A stretch of 64,000 nucleotides of DNA from assembly GCF_004193775.1 (NCBI RefSeq), contig NC_041021.1, forward strand, positions 22,598,632 through 22,662,631, written 5' to 3'. Both the position numbers and the translations under genes were made by a program. How positions within the stretch are numbered: the stretch's first letter is position 1; each line of letters begins with the position of its first letter. This DNA comes from Glycine soja (Eukaryota; Streptophyta; Magnoliopsida; Fabales; Fabaceae). The notes beneath the pieces are model-generated. The model was given only the letters and a program-made list of their open reading frames with translations, was not told the origin of the DNA and did not search any database. Shown here one piece after another: positions 43,920-57,689 of this stretch.

Positions 43920-45204
43920 GTGAGTTATCAAGAATAGGAGTCATTTGGACTTAATCTTTCAATTGAAAACCCTTCAAATATTTCTCAGTCCTTGAAAAAT
44001 TCATTTTGAGAATTTGCACATTCTTTCTTTCTTCCTTGGCCTACAAGGACGCCGACAAAAAAGAATACAAATAATTGATACCTCCAAAAGGCCCTACACT
44101 AGGGCAATGAGAGGCACCGTGCATGGACCGCAAAGCGAACCTAGGGCAGATCAAAAATTTCTCACCCGGTAGCGTGAAAACCCAAAAGGGGCCTAAGCAA
44201 AAATTAGGGTTGAAAAAAAGAAAAAAATAATATAACCAACGGGGCATTGTATTAAGGTTTGTCCCAAATCAAACTAACAAAAAGGATCTAGTCCTAGATT
44301 TGATAAAACATGGCCATGTTTCAATATCCCCAAACCTAATCATCCTCACCCACCACCAAAATATCAAAATCAAAAACAAAAAATAATATCATATAAGCAA
44401 TAATAATACTCTATAACTCTACCACTAAACCAACGGGAAAATATCAATCTAAACATCTCACATCTGAATGAAGTGGGCATACAATAATATATAAATTATA
44501 TAAAATATAACCATATGCAAGTGAAAAGATATGATCGAGAGAGAAAGAGAAGAAGAGTCTCCCAAAATTCTCAAGAAATGGCCACAAGTGCAACAAAAGG
44601 ATTATATACTAAGACAATAATATGCCAACTCAAAGTTAATAATATCATATAAGTACAACAAGAATACACTTATCCTATCCAAATCATACCCTCAAACACT
44701 CTTTGAGCCTGTCTAATCCTTTCTTTCATTAGCCTTCTTACCCTTAGACCAAATGTTACAAGCCAATAAAAACCCATGTGGATCAAGGAATGATCTTAAT
44801 TTGCTTTATTGACTAAATTATATATCTTTATCTCTGTGATTGTTAAAGAAAAATAATATATTTATCTAAAACCAAAAAAAGAGACGAGGAGAAACCCCTG
44901 AGGTTCACACTTGCACATCTTAAAGAATAATCTCATTCAACCAGGCAGCTCATAAGAAAAATGCCTGAAGCCAATAGTGATAGTAGGGTACATTAAACGT
45001 TAGCCTCTCAAGCAAAGCTCTTTGGGATTTTTTGTCCGAATCCAAGGGTAGCTCGTCAATATTAAATTCTTTCATGATCAGCCCATGTCATCAAACTCCT
45101 AGTGGGATCAACAGAACTCATTGCACAACTATGACCTAAATTCCAAGAAAGACTAATGCGATTGGTCCCAAGCCTTATATTTCTCTTTGTTGTGCAGAAG
45201 TAAT

Positions 45205-46780
45205 TTAGTCACTTTATATGACTAACTTTTGATAGAAATCATTTTTCCAAAGCTTGTATAATTACCCCCAATTTTATGGTTATTTTGTTAATGATTTTTG
45301 TAAATAAAATTTCTTGTTTATGGCTTTGATGTTGTCTCTAGAACATTTTCCATTGGATAAATGATGAAATTTTTGCATTTATCAGGTGAAAAAGAGGCTA
45401 AGTGTGCAATTGCATAATGTAGCAGTGGGGGCTAAAGCTCGAGCAGTTTTAGGCTAAGTCGCATATCCACAACTAAGTTGGAGCTTCAGCGCGCTTAGCC
45501 CAAGCGGAAAATCTTGGCAGAGCATCAGCATCAAAGCCGCACACTAAAGGCGCGAGATCAATGGCTAAGCACAGCATGAGCTTTAGCCAGGGCTAAGCTC
45601 GGACTGGCGCTAAAGTCCCAATTTCACCTTACTCGCGGATTTCAGAGCCTATTTAAAGCCTATCTTGTGCAGAATTTAGGGTCAACTTTTCTACCAGCTT
45701 TTACACACCTTTTAGGACAGCGTACAGAAACGAACCAGGGCATATGAATTCCAGAGCAACCACAGGCCTATTTGGGCGGAAAAGAGCCTAGAAGCAGAAA
45801 AAAGAGGAGCAACTTGTGCACTCGAAGCCCTACGGTTTTGTCATTTAGAGAATTTTGAGTAGAGAGTGAGTGTGACGATGCTGAGAAGAGGAGGAGGAAT
45901 CCCCCTCTTGTTAAAGGAACTATCATTCTCTGCTTTTAATCTCATTTATTGTTAGGGTTTCTTTGTAGAGCTGGCTAAACAAAACCCTAGTTTGGATTTT
46001 CTAAATGAACAGCTATGTAAATACCTAATATCTTATTGATTATTTTTCTGTGTTCAATGCTTCCTTCAATGCTTAATGTTTGTATGCTTTTTGGTCTGAT
46101 CAACCCATTTGTGTGCACATAGGACTTTAGCATTTGGAAATGTACTGTTCCTTAGAACTTGATTTGAAGCAGCTTATGAAACTTAGCCTTACATGAGGAT
46201 CTATCGGGTTAAGTTTGCGTTAATTATGTGTTACAATAATGTTGGTTTAGTTGGGTCCTGTCTACATGAGGGATCTGTGGATGAATACTCAGTTTAAGTA
46301 GTCGTAAAACCTAAGAAGGCTGTCTAAGATCGGGTGTAGTCTTAAATGAGGATCTGTGGACGAAGCTTGGATATTCAGTCAACGAGGGATCGAGCGGTTC
46401 GTAATTAGGCTATAGCCATAAACATAAGACCATGATTGATTTAGAAAATATATTTCTATGCATCAGCTTGTTTGTTAGAAAGGACCCAACATATCAAACT
46501 ACTGCTGTCATTTTATTTACCTTGCATTTTATGTTTTTAGCATACAAGTTTAGTTTTAATTCATGTTTGAAATTATCACTTATACATTGTTCTCTCAAAC
46601 AATGCATCGATTCTGAAACTTAATTTCAGCTAACATTAGTTCCCCTATGTTCGATACTCGAGATTCATCTGCTTTAATTTTAAATATTGATGACTTTGGT
46701 TTCGCTTTCCGATGAAAACTCCCCATTGAAAATTTCTAGCACATAAAATGCACAAAAAGTAACTTTAGTGGGGAGCATCA
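45205..46780 (+). mobile_element. solo LTR (Athila-type), second copy
   Basis: Equivalent to 12525-14071, with the GTAAT target duplication retained on both sides (45200-45204, 46781-46785). The leading TG is missing by a 2-base deletion (TTAGTCAC instead of TGTTAGTCAC). Confidence 0.8.
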
Positions 46781-47282
46781 GTAATCGATGTTTTAAATCT
46801 CAGGGGGGAAACCTTAGGACCCTTATTTAGTTGAATTGATTAAGTATCAAACGCTCCACTTGCCGTTTCATAAAAAATTGTCAATGTGATTGAATCAAAA
46901 ACAAAAATATACACTTTGAGGGAGTCCACAAAGAGAGGTTTGCAAAAGATAGTGATGGGTTGATGAGTTATCACATCTTTCAGAGGCATATCAATCTGTG
47001 TTTTTTCCACAAAAGAAAAGCAAAAGGAAAAAAATCAAATCAAAATCAAAAATCACAAAATAGGAAAGAATGTTCATGAACATGCTACAATTGTCCCCGC
47101 ATTGCATTTATTGCATTACAAGCCTGCCATTACTGGATTCCAGATGAAGGTTGGATACATCTGCATCCCCAAAAATCATGTTCAATTAGGCAAATAAGTG
47201 CGTAGATGAAAGCCCTCTCAAAGAATCAACCTTTTGCTTTCTCCATAAGGTTAAAGCCCTTGTACTTGTACCTATTGGCTCG

Positions 47283-47560
47283 CCTTTCATAGGACTCAAA
47301 GTCCTCATCTTTCAGAGACTCAAAGTTCCTCACCTTTATATGACTCAAAGTCCTCCATCTCATAGGACTTCAAAGTTCCTCACTCTCATCCTTACATGGA
47401 CACAAATCCTCAACTTTCATCTTTCCATACGACTCAAAGTCCTCCACCCTTTATCTTTTATAAGACTCAAAGTCCTCGCCTTCATAGGAACTCAAATCCT
47501 CACCTTAGAGGACTCAAAGATTCCTCGCCTTCTCACTTAGGACTCAAAGTCCTCTGTCAT
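47283..47560 (+). repeat. palindromic minisatellite, second copy
   Basis: AGGACTCAAAGTCCT units as at 14578-14836, several with an extra or missing base that breaks the palindrome (for example CAAAGTTCCTC). Confidence 0.7.
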
Positions 47561-48169
47561 TTATGCTTTAATGTGGCGTCCCTTAAATTAATGACTGGTT
47601 TAATAGTAATAATAATAACAAAAAAAAACCATGGTAAAATTTCTTTCTTCTTTCTTTCATTTCTTTCTCTTTTCACCATAACTAGGTTTAGAAGGATCCT
47701 CACTACAGAGTTCCTGAATGGCCAGTTTCAACAACTCTATTCGATCATTTCTTTCTTACCGCTCATTAATCTCTAAAACTATTTGCTGTTTCAAAAGGAA
47801 GAAATGTACCAGCCATTACTTTTAGGTCGTCACATTGAAAATAAAAGAAAAAAAAAAATACGGTCGATAAACTCTTTTACAAATAAAAAGTTACTAATGC
47901 TTTCTTTTCAAATAAAAGCATCGATCATAAATGCACTTTCATCATTTAAAGTTGTCCAAATATGGGAGGTTTTACAAAATATATAGTGTTCATCCCAGAG
48001 CAAAAGGTGTCATAGTGGTGGCTTCAGCCACATGTATACAATCATCAATCCTAACACCAGGTACTACCCATACAAAAACAAAAGGAGTAAATCTAACAGT
48101 CAGTCCATAGATACACCACCCTCAAAAAGTATACAAAACTAATCCAAAAAGTGCTTCCACTAGGATAAG

Positions 48170-48601
48170 AGCCATCCGCTGATCGCCATCTCCCTCGGCG
48201 CCACTATCCTCCGTAGAGTCTGGCCTCAAAATGCCGTACATGACTTCCTCGGGAGAATCCACCTCAAGAAGTGGGATCCTCATCACCCTCTAGAAAAGTC
48301 AAGGGCATCCACAGCAGCTCAGGAGGTAGCTCCTCCAGGTCCTCCTCAGGCGTCTTCCTCGGATTGACTTTAGCCTCGATCACTTGAACGGGCTCCACTA
48401 GACGACTATGGTGTAGGCGTGGTAGATATCCACTCCACAGTGCGCTGAACGTCCGTGCAGGTTCATCTGAATGCACCAAAGAATAGCCGTGAATCGAATG
48501 GTGCCCCGGAAATCGGGCACCTCGTGTTGCCTTCGAGGGTCTCCCAAGCCTCCCCTCAGGCACTCCATCTCTACCGATCACGGATTAGCTGACGCCGCCA
48601 T
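48170..48601 (-). pseudogene. Tekay LTR ORF, second copy (3' LTR), frameshifted
   Basis: Equivalent of 15437-15868. The start region GCCGCCAT is present but an extra base precedes it and several indels break the frame; a piece survives at 48264-48581. Likely sequence error. Confidence 0.6.
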
Positions 48602-51455
48602 CACGATCTACAAGAAAGAAGAGAAAGGGTAGACTCTTTTCACAAGAATCTTAACAGCGCTACACAACAATGCATCTCATAACCAACTACGATGACGTTA
48701 AAGAGTATCTTAAGGCTTTTCCCATCTCTGGGTAATCGATACACAACCTTGGTAATCGATACCAGCAGGCTAAACTTGATTTACACAGCCTCAGGACATA
48801 AATATGCAATTCACACTGTGTAATTGATTACACATTGCCTTGTAATCGAGATTACCAGTGACCCATTTCCCTGTGGTAATCGATTAAACACAGGCTGGTA
48901 ATCGATTACCAGAGGCTCCCTAAGTTTCCTGACTTCATTTTCAAGCCTTGGTAATCGATTACACCCCTTGTAATCGAATTACCAGAGACCATCTTAGCCT
49001 CCTGTCCTCAATTTTAAGCCTTGTAATCGATTACCCACCCTTGGTAATCGATTACCAGAGGCCACAATCCACATATTACACAAAAATTCACAGCTGGCCA
49101 GCCACCACAAGCCTCCTTGCTTTGTGTCTTGTTTTCCTTTTATCTGTTGACTGCCAGGAGGCTCGCCTGTTTAGGTACATCACAGGTTCTCACTGACCGA
49201 CTATGCCCGGGTTGGGTCGGGATTGGTCAAGCTTGGTTTTGGGCAATAGCACCCCACCTGACGTCCCCAAGGTCTCCTGACCCCGCGACATATCTCCAGG
49301 TACCACTCTGTGGTCAACAATAAAAGCAGGAAGTTTCACCCTTCAACACTTCCTCATTCAAGCTTGTAGGATTTATGGGGTACCCATCACATGTGGTACT
49401 AGGTGGCGGTCGGGCGATGGTGCACAACAAGTTTCCACATCCACAATGCGCGCATAAACCACCATCCCCTGTTCCCACCTCCAACTGAGCTCACGTACTC
49501 CCACGTAGCCATATCCTCGTTTCTCTCAACACCGGGTCCCCATCAATCCTCTCAAGCTTCCACAACATCCAAGTAAAACAACATTCAAAACAGCACAAGC
49601 TATCACAGCCAAGCAAAAAGCAGAGCAAGGCAGAAAACTCTGCTCAAACACCAACCAAAATCACAGCTTTTCTCACTTAAAGACCACAGTAACAATTCCT
49701 TCGATCCAATTCGTTAACCGTTGGATCGACTCCAAAATTTTACTGGAAGTCTATAGTGCATAAGCCTACATTGTGACCGTTGGGATCTACTAGCGAAACA
49801 TCAAGAACTCATTCTGTACTACTCTTTCCACAGCCAACCACACACAAGCATTTTCTGCACCAAGCTAAAATCCTGCTGCACTATTTGACAGCAAAAATCT
49901 GCATAAGTGCAGATTTCGAAAATCACACTTCCCCTCATCCAATCTTGCCCAAATCAAATCCTACAAGTCCCAAATCATGTATCAAACATGTCTAAACCAA
50001 AGCCAAGCTTCAAACCACAGCAACACAAAATCTAGGTGTCCAAAACCCTCGATTCAATGGCTTTTCTAGGTTTGAAAGGTGAAATTTAGAATGAGGTAAA
50101 TTTGAAGCAAACTCTCACCTCACACAAGTCCATAACATCAATCTAAACTTGCTCAAACTGAATTTACACCAAAAATTCCACCAAATCAAAATTTGACTCT
50201 TCAACACCAATTTTGCCCTAGAAAGTGCTCTTGGTTCACTTTGGTCATTTGTTTTTCTCTCTAGCTCAGCCTAACCTTTCTCACATGTCCTAAATGACAT
50301 TTCAAGCTAGTATTAACTCACTTTAACCTCCATTTACCACAGAATTCAGACTTAGCCTTCCAACTCTCAAAGTCTCACTCTTTTTCCACTCATAACATCA
50401 CATTCTCACTTTCTAACCCTAGGTTAGTTCTACCCTTCATCTCTAACAGTTTTCCATCAGCAATTTTTCAGCCTACAACATCACAAACATCATCACAAAA
50501 CCCTAAAACAGAATGGGTATGTTTAACTCATCCCAAACATGGCAATTTCAACAAGTTTTCAGCAAATGTCTTCACAAATAATCATCACACAGCAGAAAAC
50601 TAACAAAACCACCCATCATATCTCCAAAACCCCATACCACGAAATTTAAGAGAGAAAGAAGTCCACCCAAACCTGAATTTTCGAAGTCCCACTCGTAGCC
50701 ACGCCTTCACGACCCCGAAAATGCTCTCCTTTCACGATTTGGGCAGAAATGAGCACCAAAGGTTGAAGCTTGTGTGGAGCTTCAATGGAGAATGGAGGAG
50801 AAGGAAAAAGCAACGTGAGGAAGAGGAGAGAGAGAGCTGTTCTGAAATTGGGCTGAGTGAAGAGAGAGAGGGTTGCTTTTTGGTTTTAATAAAAGGGTTT
50901 CCTTTTTCTATTATTTTTATTTAAGCAATGCCACATGTCTCCATTTGAGTGGAGCAAGAAGGGCCCACTTTCTCTTTTTGACTGTGACCCATACTCAGTC
51001 ACAAAAGTGAGGAAAATCTGACCTTAGAAAAGCTAAAATCCTGCCTCGGGTTGCGTGCCATTTCTCTGGTTCCAGTTTCTCGCGTTTCTCTGCGTCCGTC
51101 GGGGCCCGTTTTGAAAGTACTCAATATATATATCAAAACGCTCAGAATAAAACCCCGAGCGTGGTTCAGAGGTTGGTTTTGTTAAATTCTAAGTCCACGC
51201 AAAACGATGATTTTTTAACTAATTAATTAGGAATTAACCCATAACCTCCAGTTATGGATTTCTCTTCCTTAATTAGTCTAACCCGCGTATCTTGCCCCCA
51301 CTATTCCTATTTCTACCAAGAACATATATGCATATGCACTGAATAATACTTATATATATAATCATTCAAAATACATCGTTTCCGAAAACTCCGGGTAGAA
51401 ATTTCAGGATGTTCACAATACTCCAACCCTTTAAGGAATTTCGTCCCCGAAATAA

Positions 51456-54400
51456 CTACTCCGATGACAAACTGGGGTACAATTCTCTCATCCTTATCTT
51501 CAATCCCCATGTAGAATCACCCTCTATCGGTTCCCCACTGCATCCTTCACCAACGCTGACTCCTTTCCTCTCAACGACTTTCATCCTTCGGTCAGTGATC
51601 TTTGAGGTTGTGCTCTATAGGTGAGGGTATAATCCTCACCTGTACCTCGTCCACTGCAAGTACATGTGATGGAATCTGGCTGTACGTCTCCAGTATGAGA
51701 GACATTGAAACACAGGATGCAAAATTCGATAAACTCGGAGGTAAGCGCGATATGAATAAGCTACAGGTCAATCTTCTTACAAATCTGATACCGGACCCTA
51801 GATACTTGGGTGTCAACTTCTTAGCCTTGAGAGCTCTTCTCGACTCCGGAGTTACGGAGAAACCTTAAAACACATGTTCTCCTTCCTGAAAATCTAGTGC
51901 GTTTCCTACCTTCTATCATAATAGCTTTCTGCCTATCCTGAGATGCTTTTATCTTCTCTCGAATCAATTTCACTTGTTCGTTAATCTGTTGTAGCATTCC
52001 AGGTCCAAGAAGTACTGCCTTCCTCCATCAATCGTACCAACAAATAGGAGTTTTGCACTTTCGCTCCATATAAAGCTTTCAAAAGGACCATACCAATACT
52101 GGACTTGGTAGCTATTGTTTGTAAGTAACTCAATTCAATGCAAACAATCATCCAGCTACCTTGTGCTCTATAATACACACGCTCGATAGTAGATCCTCTA
52201 GAGTCTGAATAGTTCGTTCCATCTGACCATCTTAAAATCGTTGAGAGATGATAAAGCTGAACTAAGCTTCAGCTTTGTCCCAAGGCTTCAGTAGACTTGT
52301 CCAAACATCGCGAAGTGAACCTCAGTCCCTGTCGCGATACAATACCAGAAGGAATTCCATGCAACCTTACTAACTCCTTGATGTACAACTCCACGAAGTT
52401 TCTCCATTCTAACTCATATTCACTGGGATTAAAATGAGCAGATTTGGTGAGTCGATCTACTAATGAACCCCAAGCAATCATGTCCACGGACTAGTCCTTG
52501 GGTAAACTAGATACAAAATCCATAGATATGCTCCCCATTTCCATTCCGGGAATCTCCATGGCTTCAATTCTCCGAATGTCGTTGGTGCTCAACCTTAGCT
52601 TTTGACAGGTCAAACATCTTTGCACATATTCGCTACATCTTTCTTCATGCCATGCCCCAACAAAACTTCTCTTCAAATCTTGGTAAACATCTTAGTCCAA
52701 TTCCTGGATGGAAAACTAAACGACTTTATGAGCTTCTTCAAATTCTTAACTCTCAAATCATCAAAGATGGCACACATACTCCTCTCCCATCTTGAATCTA
52801 AATTAACCCGTGTGTCCTTCTCAACTCCACACCCTTATCCCCCATTACATCTCACTTGCCTTTGCAAAAACGGGGATCCATCCTCTTGAGCCTGCGTATG
52901 TGATCTACGAATTCATTGGTGAATACCTGCAACCGCTCCCATGAATAAGTCTTGGGTCGCACCTCCAATGCATAGATTCAGATGCTCGGGAACTCCTCAA
53001 TCAATCTCTGCTCCAAAACATCATCATAGTCGCAACATGTAAAGATTTTCCGGCTTAAGCGCAATCGGCACTACATTCAGCCTTTCCCCGATGGTAGGAA
53101 AGTCCCAAATCATTAATCCTTAAGGAAACTCCATCCATCTTCGTTGCCTCATATTGAAGTTCCTTCCTGATCGAAGGCAAGTATTGAAGACTCTTGTGAT
53201 CACTGAAAACTTCAAAACGGGTACCGTACAATAATGCCTCCAAATCTTTAAGAGGCAAAGACCACCGCTGCTAGTTCCAAGTCAGAGTCGGTATAGTTTA
53301 ACTTCATTGAGGACGTAAAATTGACGTGCATGCATTACGCCACTACTCTTCCCTCTTGCATCAAACCACAACCCCAAGCCTTGCCCGCTTGCATCGCAAT
53401 ACACTTCAAATGTTCTCTATAGGGTCGGGCAAAAATTAACACCGGAACGCCTGGTCCGTCAACCCGCCTCTTCAACTCTTGGAAACTTTGCTCACACTTC
53501 TATCCAAACAAAACTCTCATCTTACGAGTCAGTAACTTAGTTAGGGGCAATGCCATTAGGAAAATCCTTCAATGAACTTTCTATAATAGCCACACAACCC
53601 CAAAAAGCTTCGAACATCCGTTGGAAGTGTCGGTTGTGCCACTCCAATAACCGACTCACTTTTCGGATCCACCGCAACCCACGTCCTTAGAAATCACGTT
53701 GTCCTAAGAACTTGCACTTTCTCCACCAAGAAATTCACATTGAACAGTTTGGCGAACAACTTCCTGTCCTCAGGATATGCAATACAATCCCAAGTGCTTC
53801 TCATGCTCCGTCCTATTCCTGAATTTACCACTAGGCATATCATCAATAAACTCAACCACAAAACATGGTCCAAGTAATCATGGAATATACGGTTTCATAT
53901 AGTCCATGAAATAGTAGCCGGGAGCATTAGTACTCCAAATGGGCAATGACTAAATTACCTCGTAGTGCCCCATACCGAGTCCTGAAAACGCAGTCTTGGG
54001 ATATCCTCCTTCTTAACTCGAAATTGTATGATACCCGATCCGCAAAATCGATCCTTTGAAAATAACCGTGCTCCCCTCAATGCGTCAAATCAAATCATCT
54101 ATCCTGGGTAACGGATATCTTGTTCTTGATAGTGACCTTGTTTAACTCCGTAGTCCTACACTCATCCTCATACTTCCATCCTTCTTCCTAACCAAACAAG
54201 ACCGGCGCTCCCCACGGTGATGCGTTGGATGAACAAAATTGTTTTGCTCAAAAAGAATCCTGACTTGTTGCCTTCACCTCTGCTAGTTTCCACCGGAGGA
54301 CATTCTATAAGGCGCAATCGACACATGGATTCGCCCAGGAGCACCAAGGTCAATAATGAATTCCACCTTCTCCTCAGGTGGCAAATTCACAAATATCATC

Positions 54401-55992
54401 AGGAAAACTTCTGAAATTCCGAACACGCACGCGGATTTATACTACCAACTTCACGTTCCTCTTCCACATACATAGAGAACAAACACCAATCTAAGTTTGA
54501 AACTACCGTTCTCCTTCGTTGGCCGCATTCCCTTCAATACGATTCACTTGGAACTTACATCCTCCAACCAAAACACTAGCATCTTCTCCTACATCTAGAA
54601 AAGAATTGGTAGTAGATAACCAATCCATCCCCAAGATCACATCTAGATGAGCAATGGTAGGCACAATCAAAGTCCGCCATAAAAGAATCACCCTTCAACA
54701 ATTATGCGGACACTTCAACACACCGAGAGTGTGTACTAGGGCTCGCTCGTCGGAGTAGACACACCATAATCATTGGTAACTCCGTCGCACATAACCCCAA
54801 CCTCTCCACACATGCATGGATATGAAAAAATGCGATGGCACACTGAATCATAAAAGAACCAATCTAGTGAGGTTTAATTATCAGCAATCAAACACTTACC
54901 CGTATTCAAATCGTCGGGAGGCAAGCCGCTTCTGTAACCACTCATAGCAAATACCCGAGAGGGTACTTTGCGTTCTTCCACCACTAAGTGTTGTTGTTGC
55001 TAACATTACCGCTCATTGTGAATTAGTGCGGCCACGCGATTGACGGTGTTAGAAATTGGCCGTTCACTGTTGGCCTTCGCCGGTCACGATGCCTTACACT
55101 CTCGAGCAAATGGCCACCTTGCCACACACAATAACAACGGTTCTCCTGTGTCTGCTGTGAGCTGTGGGCAATTCCCTCTTAATATGCCGTCCTCCACCTG
55201 AAAGCATTGTACCTCCATTCCCCTTCTGACTGGCTCCATTTGGAGTTAGCCATAGGTTGCTTCCCCTTGTTGCTAGCATACGCTTTCATCCTCTTGTTAC
55301 CATTTGCCTCTAAAGATGGTTCGTCTGAGTCCTCCAACACCTCTGAGCTTGCCTCTCCTTCATCTGTTCAAAAACTGCACCTTGTCACCAACTGATTAAA
55401 ATCCGTAATCTGCATATAACTAACCGCCTGTTGATCTCCAACCGAACGCCATTCTCAAACTGAGCCAACAGACTTCCTCATTCGAGCATCTTGGTATTGA
55501 GGCCAATACTGCAAGAAGCTCATTAAAACTTAGGCCGTGGTACTCCTCCAACAGAACATGTTCCTTGCTTCAAATCAAGAAATTCCCTCGCCTTCCGCTC
55601 CTGAAGATCTCGCGGACAGTAATTCGCCAGGAATTTGTCTTGAAGGTCAATATTCCAAGGAATCATGCTCCAGGTGCAACAAAACGAAGGCTTATGAAAC
55701 TTTCCACCAATTCTCGCCTCCCCTTGGAGCATAAATGTCGCCATAAAGGAACGCCTTCATGCTCCTCAAGGCACAACCCATCGCCTCGAAAATCTTTTTC
55801 TCTCCAGCTTAACACACAACCTAGCCCTTCGGGATCATATGTCTCCACTGAACTTGTGCGGGTGGTTCTACGAAAGCCATAAGTCCCCGATACTCCGCCG
55901 GCTCCACATCACGTTCCTGCACTCAGAGCTTTCCAGCACAGCTGTGATGCGGTCAAGGGAAATCACGGCTCTATCCCACCATGTCCTGCCAT
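51456..55992 (-). pseudogene. Tekay gag-pol, second copy, heavily frameshifted
   Basis: Colinear with the intact frame at 18730-23136. Gag, zinc knuckle, protease, RT, RNase H, integrase and chromodomain text can all be followed, but in short pieces because of dozens of 1-base indels. Examples are integrase text at 52269-52487 ([10 protein letters not shown]) and zinc-finger text at 52491-52676 (CLTCQK). Substitutions are rare, which is not how an old pseudogene decays. Confidence 0.85.
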
Positions 55993-56295
55993 AACCTATC
56001 TTAGGGAAAACTATTAGCACACCCAAGAAATCACTAAAGAGAGAGAGACCAACACAGGCTATGACAGTTCATAACAACATCACTTTCTTTAATACCATAG
56101 CTTATACACACAACAATCCTGTTAATCAGTCCACACATCCATCGCTCAAGCAAGAAAGCAGAAATACACACAATGTGTGACTTAACGTCACTCCCCGAAA
56201 ACCTACTCTCAAGTTTCAGAAGATACACAGCATTCACACCAACAAGACCATAAACAGTTCACTAGAATCCAACTTTTGTGCTTGATACCACCATT

Positions 56296-57689
56296 TGTGG
56301 CGTCCCTAAATAAGACTGGTTTAATAGTTAATAATTTAAATACAAAAAAAAACCAGGTAAATTTTTTTTTTCTTCTTTTTCTTTTTCATTTCTTTTCTCT
56401 TTTCACCATTACTGTTTAGAAAGAAAACCTCACTACAGAAGTCCTGAATGGCCAGTTCACAACTCTATTTTTGGAGTCATTCTTTCTTACCGCTCAATAA
56501 TTCTAAACTATTTTGCTGTTTCAAAAAGGAAGAATGTACCAAGCCATTACTTTAGTCGTCACATGAAATAAAAAGAATAAATAACGCGATCGATAAACTC
56601 TTACAAATAAATTACTAATGCTTTTGTTTCAAATAACAAATCGATCATCAATGCCATTCATCATTTTAAAGCTGTCCAAAATATGGAAGTTTTACAAAAT
56701 TATATAGTGTCATCCAGAGCAAAGGTGTCCATTAGTGGTGGCTTCAGCCACATGTATTACAACATCAAAAATCCTATACTCAGGTCTACCCTGATACAAA
56801 ACAAAAGCAGTAAATCTAACAAGTCACAGTCCTAGATACACCCACCCTCAAAAAGTAACCAAACTAATCCAAAAAGACTGTCCACTAGGATAAGAGCCTC
56901 CGCTGATCGCCATTCCTCCTGGACCACTATCCTCCGTAGGTCTGCCTCAGATGCCGACATGACTTCCTCGGGAGAATCCACCTCAAAATGGATCCTCATC
57001 ACCACTCTAGAAAGTCAAGGCAACCCAACAGCAGGCCTCAGGGAGGTAGCTCACTTCCAGGCCTCCTCAGGTCTTCCTCGGATGACTTACGCATACATGA
57101 TCACTTGAACGGGCTCACTCTAGGAAAACGATATGCGTGTAGCGTGGTAGTATCCACTCCATAGATGCGCGTGAAGCTTCCGTGCAGGCATTCTGGATGC
57201 ACCAAAGAGTAGCCGTGAATCGAAATGGTGCCCCGAAATCGCACCTCTGTTGCCCTTCGAGGGTGTCCCAAGCTCCCTTAGGCACTCCAATCTTCTACTC
57301 GATCACGATTACTGCGCCGCCATCCACGATCTACCAAGAAAGTGAAGAGAAAGGGGTAGACTCTTTCACAAGAATCTAACTGCGCTACACACAATGGATC
57401 TCATAACCACTACATGACGTTAAAAAGGAGTATCTTAAGCTTCCATCTCTGGTAATCGATTACACAACCTTGTAAACGATTACCAGAGGCTAAACTTGAA
57501 TTACACAGCCTCAAGACATGAAATATGCAATACTACACTGTTGTAATCGATTGACCAGTGACCCATTCCCCTGTGTAATCGATTACACAGGCTAGTAATC
57601 GATTACCAGAGCTCCCTAAGTTTCCTGACTTCGTTTTCAAGCCTGGTAATCGATTACACCCCTTGGTAATCGTATTACCAGAGACCATC
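56296..57689 (-). mobile_element. Tekay 5' LTR part, second copy
   Basis: Equivalent to 23429-24807, stopping at the same GACCATC before Ogre D. It includes the broken LTR ORF (about 56885-57325) and the palindrome cluster, and shares the 21-bp deletion that distinguishes this LTR from the 3' LTR. Confidence 0.8.

Larger units (their letters stand above)
43920..47571 (+). mobile_element. Ogre C 3' UTR fragment, second copy
   Basis: Equivalent to 11236-14851, including the solo LTR at 45205-46780 and the palindromic repeats at about 47283-47560. Positions 44330-44830 differ from copy 1 by more than simple indels, with repeated AATATCATATAAG-like text. Confidence 0.75.
47572..57689 (-). mobile_element. 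Tekay chromovirus, second copy
   Basis: 3' LTR 47572-51417, pol remnant 51456-55992, primer site near 56275-56290 altered by an inserted base, and 5' LTR part 56296-57689. Indel-rich except at 49.0-51.4 kb, where the match to 16.3-18.6 kb is almost exact. Confidence 0.85.

Noticed and set aside
51456..55992. Ancient pseudogenised chromovirus
   Set aside because: Damage is almost all 1-base indels with few substitutions relative to 18730-23136, which fits sequencing error better than age.
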